Source: CAUTUX01 sp963545485
Lineage (GTDB): Bacteria > Bacillota > Clostridia > Christensenellales > CAG-917
Assembly (NCBI GenBank): GCA_963545485.1
Contig: CAUUJG010000003.1
Span: 1 to 64,000, forward strand
Direction of reading: 5' to 3'
DNA length: 64,000 nucleotides
Position numbers and translations under genes: made by a program. This document shows positions 34,940 through 44,545 of the stretch, piece after piece; within the stretch, counting starts at the first letter, position 1, and the number at the start of each line of letters is the position of its first letter. The notes beneath the pieces were generated by a model, which was not told the origin of the DNA, did not search any database, and worked only from the letters and a program-made list of their open reading frames with translations.

Positions 34940-35399
34940 TTTAATATCATTCTCCTTATTTATAGATTATTTTCAAACTCATCATATCTATTTCAATATG
35001 CTTCATCTTATTTAATTAGAGCGTAAATTTAGCCTTATTCTCTATTAAAATATAAATGTAGGAGGTGTAAATTGATTCAGTACTAGTAATTTCAATACGC
35101 TCCTTGGTGCTACATTAGTATATTAAAAGGCTATGATTTTTTTCAAGTTCAAATATATTTTTAATCCTTTAATATGGCAACACAACATTATCAAACAACA
35201 TCTTTACTCAATGAATAACCACTAAAACCGCATATCTAACCCGCTCAACTACCCAAATTCAACACCCTCACCCCATAAGTATTATTAGATCTAATCTGCT
35301 CGAACAATATAGGAAATAAAACCTCCATAAGGAATATTGCAAATACTCTCACTTCAAAAACATATAAAACTAACGATAAGACTTGTGGGGCTTACATAG
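34940..35399. repeat. Gene-free region with a partial dispersed repeat
   Basis: At 35215-35310 the blocks ATAACCACTAAAACCGCATA, CCCGCTCAACTACCCAAATT and CACCCCATAAGTATTATTAG match one half of the dispersed repeat seen at 7110-7200 and 9350-9420. No gene was seen in the rest. Confidence 0.5.
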
Positions 35400-35835
35400 A
35401 CTACCTTTGCCGAAGTTTTCTCTTCTACCCCTTTAGAAGATAGATATGACGTAAAAGGCAAAAGATATTTAGAGTTAGATAAAAAATATTTTCTAGCCGA
35501 TCTTTCGTTTAGATATGCACTCATTGGAACGAAAATACCGATTATGGGCATCTATACGAAAATGTTGTCGCAATAGAATTATTGCGTAGAGGCTTCGAGG
35601 TATACGTAGGTCAACTTGGTGAAAAATAAATAAACTTTGTCGCCATTAAGGATGGCGTGAAAACTTACATACTAGTTTGTGACAATATCAAACTTTGCAA
35701 CGTGGGGTTAATCCGTTGCTATCAATAAACGATGCTTATCCGAAAATTATTATTGCTCGTACAAAACATCCAGAAAGTCAATACGAAGGTATCAAAATAA
35801 TCGACATTGCAAGGTGGCTTATTTCGCAAAATTAA
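35400..35835 (+). pseudogene. Decayed 3' end of an AAA/DUF4143 ATPase gene
   Basis: Successive frames encode the C-terminal third of a DUF4143 ATPase: RYDVKGKRYLELDKKYFLAD, SFRYALIGTK, YENVVAIELLRRGFEVYVG and IIDIARWLISQN, ending in TAA at 35833-35835. It has stops (after VGQLGEK) and at least three frameshifts. The sequence is close to the pseudogene at 42171-43077, which retains the same segments. The 5' two thirds are absent. Confidence 0.85.
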
Positions 35836-35893
35836 AATAGTCATAGTGCGAAACAATATCTTTATTTCTATAAATAGCCAAATCTAACTATTT

Positions 35894-37642
35894 TCATAAT
35901 CTTGTTATTTTTCCATCTGGCCAGTAGGTTGGGCACTCACAGAATATCAGTCCTTGAAATTTATCATCGTGCTTATATACATAGCTGCGATCAATCTTAG
36001 ATTTAACCTTCATTTCGATTTTATTACTATTGAATGCGAACTCGCCTACAAACTCTACCGTGCTTGGAACAGTAATGGTGCTTATTCCAGTTGCCGCAAA
36101 TGCCCCTTCTCCTATTCGCTTTAATCCTTCATTCAGAGTAACCCTTCTTAATCTAGAATTTCCCGCAAAGGCACTATCCCCTATATATTTCACGCTGCTT
36201 GGGATATCTACTGTCTCGAGTCCGCTACACTCAAATGTTGAACTTCCTATCTTTTTTAGTCCTTCGTTAAATTTTACTGATTTTAATTTTTTACATCCTG
36301 CAAATGCGTTATCGTCTATCTCCTCTACTGATTTTGGAATTTCTATTGAAGCAACATCTGTTGCATAAAATACATTTTTTGAAATGATCTTAGTTCCCAT
36401 AGGAATCAACCCATTTCTATCAGCAATTACCAATTGGTTTGTCTCCACTTCTATAAGACAATTGCCATCTAGCCTAAAATTTGCATTTCCGTCCGCAAGA
36501 GTAACGTCGACTTTTACAAATGCACCACCTTCAATTTTCTCAACACTGCTTGGTATTGTAACTTGCTCTATTTTCGTACCCACGAATGCTCCTTCATGTA
36601 TTCCTTTTATTCCTTCATTTAGTTTTACTGATTTCAAGTTTTTGCAATCCTGAAATGCAAATCCACATATCTCTTTGACAGAACCAGGTATTGTTATCTC
36701 TTCGATTTTACTGTCTCTAAATGCGTATATATCTATGGCTTCAACATCATCTGGAATAACTGAATCTTCCCATCCTGCTATTAATCTTTTCTTCTCTTTT
36801 TCTATTAAGCAATTTCCTTTGACTACATACTTTGAATTTTCTTCATTTAATTTTATGTGTAATTTGTTCGTTGAATGAAATGCTCCATAACCAATCTCTT
36901 CCACGCTATTTGGGATAGTTATTGTTTTAATTTTGGTCTCGGCAAACGCATTAATTCCTATTTCTCTTAATCCTTCTTTTAATTCTATTGTCCTTAAATT
37001 TTCACATCCTAAAAATGATTCACGTCCTATACTTTCAACGCTACTTGGGATATCTATTGATTGTAATCCTGTATATGCAAATGCCATCTCCCCTATTACC
37101 TTCAACCCATCGCACAATGTAACTTTTTGTAGATCGTAGCAGTTTAGGAAGGCATCACGCTCTAGTTCTACCACACTACTAGGAATAATAATTTCTTCAA
37201 TTGCACTCTCTCCGAACATGCAATCCCCTAGTTTTTTAATACCGTCTCCCAAAGTCACCTTTCTCAAGCGTTCGCAACTCCTAAATGCATCAAAGCCTAT
37301 TTCTCTAACTGTGCCTGGAATTACTATTGATTCTATATTTGAACCCATAAACGCTTGCTCTCCTATTTCTTCTAATCCCTCGTTCAACTTAATTGATTTT
37401 AGACCAGAACATGAGAATGCACGCTCCTCTATTTTTTTAACACTCTTAGGAAGTTTTAATGAGCCTCTATCTATAAATTCAAATGCAAATTGACCTATAA
37501 TTTCTATGGTATCTGGAAGTTCGTATCCATTATATACTTCAACCAAACGTCGTGTTTCCTTTTCAATTTTACAATTGTTTATTACTTCGTACTCTATCTC
37601 TGATTTTTTTCTTTTATTTTTAGTTTCTTTTTCTTTATCCAT
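35894..37642 (-). CDS. BspA-type LRR_5 protein, no export signal (582 aa)
   Basis: A protein of 582 residues with roughly twenty BspA-like repeats (IPSSVEKIEGGAF-like units alternating with LNEGLKEIGEQAF-like units) and two GNCLIEKEKKRL-type inserts. The N-terminus (MDKEKETKNKRKKSEIEYEV) is strongly charged and lacks a signal peptide. The short C-terminal tail CECPTYWPDGKITRL differs from the other LRR_5 proteins here. The gene lies next to a DUF4143 pseudogene. Its function is unknown; protein-protein binding is the only safe guess. Confidence 0.85.
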   Translation of the reverse strand: MDKEKETKNKRKKSEIEYEVINNCKIEKETRRLVEVYNGYELPDTIEIIGQFAFEFIDRGSLKLPKSVKKIEERAFSCSGLKSIKLNEGLEEIGEQAFMGSNIESIVIPGTVREIGFDAFRSCERLRKVTLGDGIKKLGDCMFGESAIEEIIIPSSVVELERDAFLNCYDLQKVTLCDGLKVIGEMAFAYTGLQSIDIPSSVESIGRESFLGCENLRTIELKEGLREIGINAFAETKIKTITIPNSVEEIGYGAFHSTNKLHIKLNEENSKYVVKGNCLIEKEKKRLIAGWEDSVIPDDVEAIDIYAFRDSKIEEITIPGSVKEICGFAFQDCKNLKSVKLNEGIKGIHEGAFVGTKIEQVTIPSSVEKIEGGAFVKVDVTLADGNANFRLDGNCLIEVETNQLVIADRNGLIPMGTKIISKNVFYATDVASIEIPKSVEEIDDNAFAGCKKLKSVKFNEGLKKIGSSTFECSGLETVDIPSSVKYIGDSAFAGNSRLRRVTLNEGLKRIGEGAFAATGISTITVPSTVEFVGEFAFNSNKIEMKVKSKIDRSYVYKHDDKFQGLIFCECPTYWPDGKITRL

Positions 37643-37746
37643 ATATTCCCACTCCTTTTACTTATTTTAGTTTATTCCTTAAAAATTTAACAACCCATAC
37701 TTTTAATTCTTATTAATTTATTTTTGACTTCCTCTAGGGAATTAAA

Positions 37747-38610
37747 TTAACACTTTGCAAGAACCCCATTTTTTGCTTTTTCTTCGGTATCGCCACTTTC
37801 ATCAAACCCATCATATGGTGCTTTCGGATCGTGCACTTTTGGTTTTCTCCTTAGCACATTACATGTTTCGTCTACATGAGCAAACGCAAAATCTAAATCG
37901 TCAGTCCATCCCGTATGTCCTGTGATAACTTTAATTTTACCTTTTCTATTCTTAAGTATTTCTTGGAGTTTTTTAAGTGATTGATTTTGCAACTTTCGGT
38001 CTTCTGCAAGACTGTTTAAGAACGCATATCCGCCGTCTGCACCAAACCAAATTGTGTCGCCCGTAAATAGATATTCATCGTCAATTAAATATACAAGATG
38101 CCCCCATGTATGCCCTGGAACGAGAAATGCCTCGATCTTAATATTACCTATATAGAAAACTTGTCCATCGTCAATCAAGACTTTCTTGTTATCAATTTTT
38201 ACTCGAGGCAATTTATATAATCCCCAAAAAACTTTACGACGCTTGTACCCCTCTAGATACTCATTTTCAATTTTTCCAATATATATGGTTGATTTCCTAA
38301 AGACTTCATCGCTACCTTTTTCAACTGCTCCCACGTGGTCTGTATCTTGATGAGTAATGAGGATTTCGTTTATGTCTTCAGGTTTTATATTCAACCACTG
38401 CATTTTTTCACTAAGCCTCTCATAGTTATATCCTGCATCAATCATAATGGTGTGCCCATCCTTTATATAGAAAAACACGTTGGCAACATACTCCCTGATA
38501 CAAGCAACTTTCTCATCGATATATCCTGTATTTAGAGGTTTGAATATTTGTTTCCCCCTAAACATACGTGACATAACTTTAACTTGAAATTCTGAATCAT
38601 TTTTAGACAT
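37747..38610 (-). CDS. Metallo-beta-lactamase-fold hydrolase
   Basis: A 287-residue MBL-fold protein. The metal-binding signature THQDTDHVGAV (HxxxDH form) is near residues 86-96, with a second His in VPGHTWGHLVYL near 167, the bridging Asp in FTGDTIWFG near 187 and a final His in ITGHTGW near 235. I start it at the ATG 38610, seven bases after GGGGG, rather than at the TTG two codons earlier. It follows the membrane-protein gene by 12 bp in the same direction, so they form a two-gene operon. The substrate is unknown. Confidence 0.85.
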   Translation of the reverse strand: MSKNDSEFQVKVMSRMFRGKQIFKPLNTGYIDEKVACIREYVANVFFYIKDGHTIMIDAGYNYERLSEKMQWLNIKPEDINEILITHQDTDHVGAVEKGSDEVFRKSTIYIGKIENEYLEGYKRRKVFWGLYKLPRVKIDNKKVLIDDGQVFYIGNIKIEAFLVPGHTWGHLVYLIDDEYLFTGDTIWFGADGGYAFLNSLAEDRKLQNQSLKKLQEILKNRKGKIKVITGHTGWTDDLDFAFAHVDETCNVLRRKPKVHDPKAPYDGFDESGDTEEKAKNGVLAKC

Positions 38611-38622
38611 CCACAATCCCCC

Positions 38623-39411
38623 TTAACTAATGTCAATCCCAACATCATTGGCTAGGACTTCTTTAGAATTAGATTTCTTATCTATTGCCAATAGGTCGCT
38701 CTCATATTTTTGTTTTGCTTTAGGTAATAAAATCAAATGCCCACTTAGTGTCCATATATTTCCAAAACTAAAAGCACCTACCATCAATGCATTTACAATT
38801 GCGTGATTACCCGCAAGCCCTGTTAGACTAATCATCACTGTACCGACTGCCATAGAAAACACTAGGCAAGAACGCGGATATGGACTACGACCCCTAATGA
38901 CCGCCATGAATTGTGCATAGACCATAATAACCCAACATATCGTCACAACTACATAAAGAGGTACAAGGATGTACATTGCGATTTTTGTTGAATGTACTAG
39001 TGCTACTTTTGGATTTGCCAGCGACATGTGTTTATAGAAATATGCCAACCCCACTGAGGATACGTGTACTCCAGCACCACCAAAAGTTAAAAAACCAAAA
39101 TTACCTATCACATATAACTTTGCATATTTTTGCGAATATGGCTTGAGTGTATTGTAAATTGCAAAGTGACCTGCAATTCCCATAGGAACACCTATTAGTC
39201 CAACAATTGCTGACATAAACATCCTATCATCTGATACGCTGTGAAATTGTGAAAGTTCTCTCTCAATTCCTTTAAGACCCATATCCTTTGTTGCCCAACC
39301 CATCAAAAAATCACCTGATATAGTAATGACTGCACCTACAATTGCGATACCTAGTAATAGAACTACTCTATCCCAATCAATAATCTTTTTGAAGTTATTT
39401 TTCTGCTCCAT
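38623..39411 (-). CDS. Predicted multi-pass membrane protein
   Basis: A 262-residue protein with about seven hydrophobic segments, including VVLLLGIAIVGAVITISGDF, MFMSAIVGLIGVPMGIAGHF and YILVPLYVVVTICWVIMVYA. A family of similar bacterial membrane proteins exists (I recall DUF6796, with low certainty). No catalytic motif is obvious, although conserved-looking His residues (AGHFAIYN, GVHVSS, AGNHAIVN) lie near membrane borders. It is encoded directly before an MBL-fold hydrolase and may act with it. Confidence 0.7.
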   Translation of the reverse strand: MEQKNNFKKIIDWDRVVLLLGIAIVGAVITISGDFLMGWATKDMGLKGIERELSQFHSVSDDRMFMSAIVGLIGVPMGIAGHFAIYNTLKPYSQKYAKLYVIGNFGFLTFGGAGVHVSSVGLAYFYKHMSLANPKVALVHSTKIAMYILVPLYVVVTICWVIMVYAQFMAVIRGRSPYPRSCLVFSMAVGTVMISLTGLAGNHAIVNALMVGAFSFGNIWTLSGHLILLPKAKQKYESDLLAIDKKSNSKEVLANDVGIDIS

Positions 39412-39592
39412 ATTTGCCCCTTGCTTTATGTAAAATTCTTAAATAAAAATTCGGATGTCGCCCTCATTTATGTTAAATATTAATAACTTTTTTGTCAAAA
39501 TTTTAACTATTTTTTTTGATTGGCAAATAATTGCTTGTCGCCTAAGAATTCTTTTTTTATTCGTTTTTATTTGATGTGAAACTATTCTAGTT

Positions 39593-41347
39593 TTACTCCT
39601 TATATCCCCAAATAACTTTGTATTTAGTCATCGTTCTTTCGCCATAGTCAATATCTTTCATATTCCACTTTTGATCCCATTTCTCTGGTTGGGAAGTTGC
39701 TTTACAATATATTGTCTTAAGTCTTTTACATTCTCCGAATATATCTCCGTCAATTTCTTCTACGCTATTTGGAATTACTATTGATTTTATCCCTGTTCTC
39801 GAGAATGCTGAACCTTCTATTCTTCTTATCCCTTCCTTTAATTCAATATGTTTCAGTTTCTTACAATCACTAAAAGCACACTGTTGTATTTCCTCAACAT
39901 TCCCAGGAACTACAATGCTCTTGATCTTGCTATACTCAAATGCCAATGATGCGATAACTTTTATGTCATTAGTGATATGTGAATGTTTTTCACCAGATAA
40001 CAACGTAGAGGTCTCTTTTTCAACTAGACAGTTTCCCCTTGCTTCGTATTTTATATTGCCTTTTGCAACTTCAAATCTTACATCTTGAAATGGACTCAAT
40101 TCTATTTCTTCAACTGTACTTGGAATGACAATTGATTCTATTTTTGTTCCCTTGAATGCATCTTCACCAATTTTTCTCAGCCCTTCATTTAATCCAACTG
40201 ATTTCAACTTACTGCAATCAAGGAATGCACATCCCCCTATTTCAGTTAAAGTGCTTGGCATTGTTATTGATTTTATTCTAGTAGCCATTAATGCCCCATC
40301 TCCCAGTTTTTTTAACCCTTCGTTTAAAGTTACGCATTTTAGTTTTCCACAACCATAGAGTCCGTCAGAGCTTATCTCTTCAAGCGAAGCTGGCATAGTT
40401 ATTGACTTCAGCTTTATTCTAAAGAAAACTGAAGGTGCGATGCTCTTAATATCATTTGGAATTTTATATCCCTTCCCAAGTGCAACTAATTTTTTTGTTC
40501 TTTTTTCTATCAAACAATTATCTCTAACTTCAAACTTTGATTTTTCATTTGCTACCTTAAACGTTACATTATTAAAAGCACTACTAGATATTTTCTCCAC
40601 CGTACTTGGAATTGTTACTTCGCTTAGTTTTGTTCCTTCAAATGCACTGTACCAAATTGATTTTAACCCTTCATTCAGCACTACCTGTTTTAGCTTTTTG
40701 CAACCGTAGAATGAGTCTTCTTCTATTTCTTCGACTCCACTTGGTATTGTGATCGTTTCTATTCCCAATCCTTGGAAAGCACCTTTGTCGATCTCTCTTA
40801 CATCCTTAGGTATAACTGAATTTATATTTGCCCAAACTACTCTTTTTCTATCTCTCTCTATTAAACAATTTCCCCTTAGTTCATATTTTTTATTAAATTC
40901 AGAAATTGTCACTTCTATCCCTGAGAATGCACCGCTACCAATCCACTCCACACTAGCTGGAATATGTATCGATTTAACCTTCGTCCTTCTAAATGCATTT
41001 CTTCCTATTGCTTTCAATCCTTCGTTGAGAACCACTGACCTTAAGCGGGAACATTCACAAAATGCTAGGTCTCCTATTTCTTCAAGGCTACTTGGCATTA
41101 CCGCTCGTTTAATTCGATTCCATTGAAATGCGTTTCTTGATATCGTCTTAACTCCGTCTGGAATTGTCGCACCATGCTTTGCACTAAATAAAATCCCTGT
41201 TCCCTTTTCAATTAGACATCCACCGACTTTCTCATAATCTACCTTTGTTGCTCCATAAAATGGATCATCATTATGTGTGCTAAAGGCTTCTTCAATTGGA
41301 ATCATCTTGTGTTTAACGCCATTTATTATTTCATATATTTCATCCAT
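39593..41347 (-). CDS. BspA-type LRR_5 protein, no export signal (584 aa)
   Basis: A protein of 584 residues composed of LRR_5 units such as IKSIVIPSTVEEIELSPF and LNEGLRKIGEDAF, with three GNCLIERDRKRV-type inserts spaced along the array. It opens with MDEIYEIINGVKHKMIPIEE, without a signal peptide. The C-terminal cap TIYCKATSQPEKWDQKW followed by YKVIWGYKE matches the end of the protein at 33172-34434, so the two are close paralogs. Monocistronic; function unknown. Confidence 0.85.
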   Translation of the reverse strand: MDEIYEIINGVKHKMIPIEEAFSTHNDDPFYGATKVDYEKVGGCLIEKGTGILFSAKHGATIPDGVKTISRNAFQWNRIKRAVMPSSLEEIGDLAFCECSRLRSVVLNEGLKAIGRNAFRRTKVKSIHIPASVEWIGSGAFSGIEVTISEFNKKYELRGNCLIERDRKRVVWANINSVIPKDVREIDKGAFQGLGIETITIPSGVEEIEEDSFYGCKKLKQVVLNEGLKSIWYSAFEGTKLSEVTIPSTVEKISSSAFNNVTFKVANEKSKFEVRDNCLIEKRTKKLVALGKGYKIPNDIKSIAPSVFFRIKLKSITMPASLEEISSDGLYGCGKLKCVTLNEGLKKLGDGALMATRIKSITMPSTLTEIGGCAFLDCSKLKSVGLNEGLRKIGEDAFKGTKIESIVIPSTVEEIELSPFQDVRFEVAKGNIKYEARGNCLVEKETSTLLSGEKHSHITNDIKVIASLAFEYSKIKSIVVPGNVEEIQQCAFSDCKKLKHIELKEGIRRIEGSAFSRTGIKSIVIPNSVEEIDGDIFGECKRLKTIYCKATSQPEKWDQKWNMKDIDYGERTMTKYKVIWGYKE

Positions 41348-41421
41348 TTTCTCACCTATAATCTATCTATATTTCGTTAAGTACCATATACTTTATTGCT
41401 TTTACCCCATTTTGGGCGACA

Positions 41422-41973
41422 TTATTCATTCACTCTACCAATTTTGTAATATGGTATGTTGTTATAATTTTCATTCTCTTTTGCGAGAAGACTGTCTTTT
41501 TCTATTGCATATTTCCCATTAGCAAAATCCTTAAATGATACTAAAACCTTTTCATCTGAAATGTTATAGACTTTATTATTCTCAATCTTTCCGTTATCTT
41601 TTGCCACTTGAGAAATTACACCTAACTTACCATCTTTTGATGCCACAATATTATTTTATACTGTGCCGTTTGTTATAGCTGCACTATTAGCATCTTTCTT
41701 TTTATCAAATCCTAGCATACGCTTTATAGTGCTATAGTCTGCTTCGCTTTTATTCATGATAGCAACGCTCTCTGAATCTTCAAGCCACTTTGCATATAAG
41801 TCCTGTGCGTCTTTCATCAACTTCCATTGTCCACTAGTTGTAATATTAACATTATTCTTATACCAACTACCATCGATTCCTTCATATGCTCTGGCATCAT
41901 ATCTTATCCCTATCTTAGCATTGATAATTACATTTTCATATACTGCTTTAAGTTTAGTCTTTTTATCGAGCAT
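41422..41973 (-). pseudogene. Unidentified gene broken by an in-frame stop
   Basis: Two minus-strand open stretches are in the same frame, separated only by a TAA near 41654. Before it the reading is a 105-residue segment (KAVYENVIINAKIGIRYDAR, then GQWKLMKDAQDLYAKWL). After it comes NNIVASKDGKLGVISQVAKD, which runs to a stop at 41422. Upstream of the first ATG the frame is closed and a GC-rich hairpin (GCCGCAAAGCGGC) lies near 42005, so the 5' end may also be lost. I do not recognise the family. Confidence 0.5.
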
Positions 41974-42170
41974 AAGCGAATTGTTTGGCAGGTGCTAACC
42001 GTGCCGCAAAGCGGCGTGCTTGTATTAGTCAAGCACTCGTCAAAAAGCCATTTGATTGTTTATATATGTAAAATAAGACACAAAATTAAATCACAAAATA
42101 TATTACCCAATTTACAAAAAATATTAATTTTGGGAAATAAATATACTATACTATAGTCAAGGTTTTGAAA

Positions 42171-43077
42171 ATGAAACTTATTGAGCGTGATTTTTATCTC
42201 GAAAAACTTAAAAAGGTTGTCGGTACTCCCGATATAAAAGTAATTACCGGCGTTCGCCGTAGCGGCAAGTCCAAACTTTTGGAAGCATTCAACTCTTATA
42301 TTCAAAACAACATATCAAATGCCAACGTTATGCATATCAATTTTAATCTTGAAAAATTTGAAAATTTTAAAGATTATCATAAATTAAAGGCGGAATGGCA
42401 GGCTCGTATCTCTACTCCGACATTGAATTGAAATACGACTACATTAAAGATGTTTTCGATACGCTCATTGTGCGAGATATCCGCCAAAAGTACAAAATAA
42501 GAAACATTGCTTTGATGGACAAACTCGTGGATTTTCTTATGGATAATGTGTCTAATCTCACTTCCGCACGGAATATCGCCGACACGCTCACTTCGAACAA
42601 AGATAAAATTAACCACAAAACCATACTCAGTTTTATATTCAATATCTTTGCAACGCTTTTGCGTTTTACAAAATCAGAAGATACGATATCAGTGGTAAAA
42701 AATATCTAACATCAAACGATAAGTATTATTTAAGCGATCACTCTTTCCGTTATGCCAAACTCGGAACGAAAAACCTTGATTATGGAAGAGTTCTGGAAAA
42801 TATCATTGCGATGGAACTTCTTCGCAGAGGTTATAAAGTTTATGTCGGCGTGCTATACAAAAAAGAAATAGATTTCGTTGCGATAAAATGTAACGGAAAG
42901 ATTTATATTCAAGTTTCGGATAACATATACGATCCCACTACTTTTCAAAGAGAAGTGTTACCGCTTTTGCAAATAAAAGACGCCTATCCGAAAACAATAA
43001 TTGCAAGAACCCATCTCGAGCAATATGACTATGAGGGCGTTGCGATAATCAATATTGCCGATTGGCTGAAACAATAA
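42171..43077 (+). pseudogene. AAA/DUF4143 ATPase with internal deletion and frameshifts
   Basis: The 5' part encodes a normal start (MKLIERDFYLEKLKKVVG) and P-loop GVRRSGKS. At about 42390 the reading jumps from YHKLKAE to GMAGSYLYSDIEL, so the segment with Walker B and sensor residues, roughly 100 codons, is missing. The downstream part shifts frame and again near 42710. The final piece (MELLRRGYKVYVGVLYKKEI, then IINIADWLKQ) is intact. Base composition is slightly less AT-rich than the surroundings. The gene cannot make an active ATPase. Confidence 0.85.
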
Positions 43078-43263
43078 TCATTTCCCCCAAAAACACATCA
43101 TGTAAGTTTTTGAAATTTTTGGAATAATGTATAAAAGGTGGTTAGTCATTAGATGTTATGAGAGTAAATTCAAATACTTATTATTCTTTATAAAAATTTA
43201 CACAATGCAAATGTTCTTCTAAGAATATTAGAAAATAATATTTATAGTATTGCCTAATTTGCT

Positions 43264-44208
43264 CTAACCGTTTATCCAGTTTATTTTGTCTTTTTTCTCT
43301 AGCAACCCAGCAAACTTAGCTTCATTTGATTCAACATAACTTTTGGTTACCTCACAATTGATAATTGTAATGGGACTTCTTAAAAATGCATATCTTCGTA
43401 TCAATGTTACTGTGCTTGGTATTGTTATTGTATTAATTTTTGTATCTCTAAATGCTGAATCTCCTATCTCTTTTAAGCCTTCATTTAATGTTACCATTTT
43501 TAAACTCTCACAACTTGCAAATGCCAAATCTGATATCTTTTCAACTGTAGATGGTGTTTTGAGTTCTTTTAATGGGGCATCTTCAAATGCTTCCCTTCCT
43601 ATCTGCTTTAACCCTTCGTTTAGTGTAAGCTTTTTTAGGCTCTTGCAGTTATTAAATGCCATGTCTCCTATTGTTTCTACACTACTAGGTATATTGAGTG
43701 TTTCAATTGGTGTGTTGTAAAATGCATTTTTACCTATCTTCTTTACTCCTTCTCTCAGTGTTATATTTTTAAGATTTTTACAGCGATAAAAGGCACGATA
43801 GCCTATCTCCTCTACATCCCCAGAAATATCTACACTTTCTATTGTTTGATTAAAAAAAGCATCATCTTCTATTTTCTTTATCTTTGATCCCTTATATTCT
43901 CCAGGTACAGTTATATTTTTAAGAGTTTCCGAAATATCAATGTATTTCTTTATAGACCAACCATCAGATTCTTTTTGCATTTCAAATATCTTCGCTATCT
44001 CTTCATCCGTCATTTTCTTTTGTGGTTTTAATTCCTCTTCATTCTCAGGCTTCTTCTCTTTATCTTCCGCAGGTTTTTCTTGTCCTGTTTGTTGTCCTGT
44101 ACCATTGTCACTGCTAGGTTTTTTCTTTGCTCCGCCGCATCCAAATAAAGAAAGTGACATTATAAAAAGTAAAATTAATAACATAATTAACTTTAAATTC
44201 TTCTTCAC
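43264..44208 (-). CDS. BspA-type LRR_5 lipoprotein
   Basis: A 314-residue surface lipoprotein. The signal peptide has a hydrophobic core MLLILLFIMSLSLF and lipobox SLFGC, so the Cys is lipidated. A hydrophilic Lys/Glu/Gln-rich spacer follows (about 30-65). LRR_5 repeats then run from about 90 to the end (IPSSVETIGDMAF-like and LNEGLKQIGREAF-like units). I start it at a GTG (44208) because GAGGAG lies 7 nt upstream; the longer frame has no ribosome site. It is the only exported LRR_5 protein in the window and may bind host or bacterial surface ligands, as other BspA-like proteins do. Confidence 0.88.
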   Translation of the reverse strand: MKKNLKLIMLLILLFIMSLSLFGCGGAKKKPSSDNGTGQQTGQEKPAEDKEKKPENEEELKPQKKMTDEEIAKIFEMQKESDGWSIKKYIDISETLKNITVPGEYKGSKIKKIEDDAFFNQTIESVDISGDVEEIGYRAFYRCKNLKNITLREGVKKIGKNAFYNTPIETLNIPSSVETIGDMAFNNCKSLKKLTLNEGLKQIGREAFEDAPLKELKTPSTVEKISDLAFASCESLKMVTLNEGLKEIGDSAFRDTKINTITIPSTVTLIRRYAFLRSPITIINCEVTKSYVESNEAKFAGLLEKKDKINWING

Positions 44209-44427
44209 AATTTTTCTCCTCAATCCTGTTAGATATAACAATAGTATATCGTAAGAAATTTAGTTGTTACAAATAACGGAATAAAAATAAATCAGATTAA
44301 TGCCCTGTTCGCATGTGTGATAGTGTTACATTTTTTTGTCGCATTATATGACGATATTTAAATGATAAATGTATAATTCGCAATGTAAAATATTTCGCCC
44401 AAATAAGTTCTATTTTATTTTCATGAC

Positions 44428-44504
44428 ATGTTTTCGTGTAAGTTAGCAGTAAAACTCGCTATGTTTTCGTGTAATATATATTTAAAAGTCGCTATGTTTT
44501 CGTG
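44428..44504. repeat. Three ATGTTTTCGTG repeats at 33-bp spacing upstream of a DUF4143 ATPase gene
   Basis: The 11-bp core ATGTTTTCGTG starts at 44428, 44461 and 44494, an exact 33-bp period. Each interval ends with a TCG or CTCG and an A-rich segment. The last copy ends 41 bp before the ATG at 44546. Confidence 0.82.
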
Positions 44505-44545
44505 CATTTCTCTTTTTAAGATGTTATATTTTACTTAGGTGTTAT

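Noticed and set aside
36030..37493. Several open frames on the strand opposite the LRR_5 genes (also near 40125-41126 and 43343-43720)
   Set aside because: They are shadows of the repeat composition in LRR_5 coding sequence and lack ribosome sites.
42000..42020. GC-rich hairpin GCCGCAAAGCGGC as a terminator
   Set aside because: The 5-bp stem is not followed by a T tract on either strand, so I cannot assign it a function.
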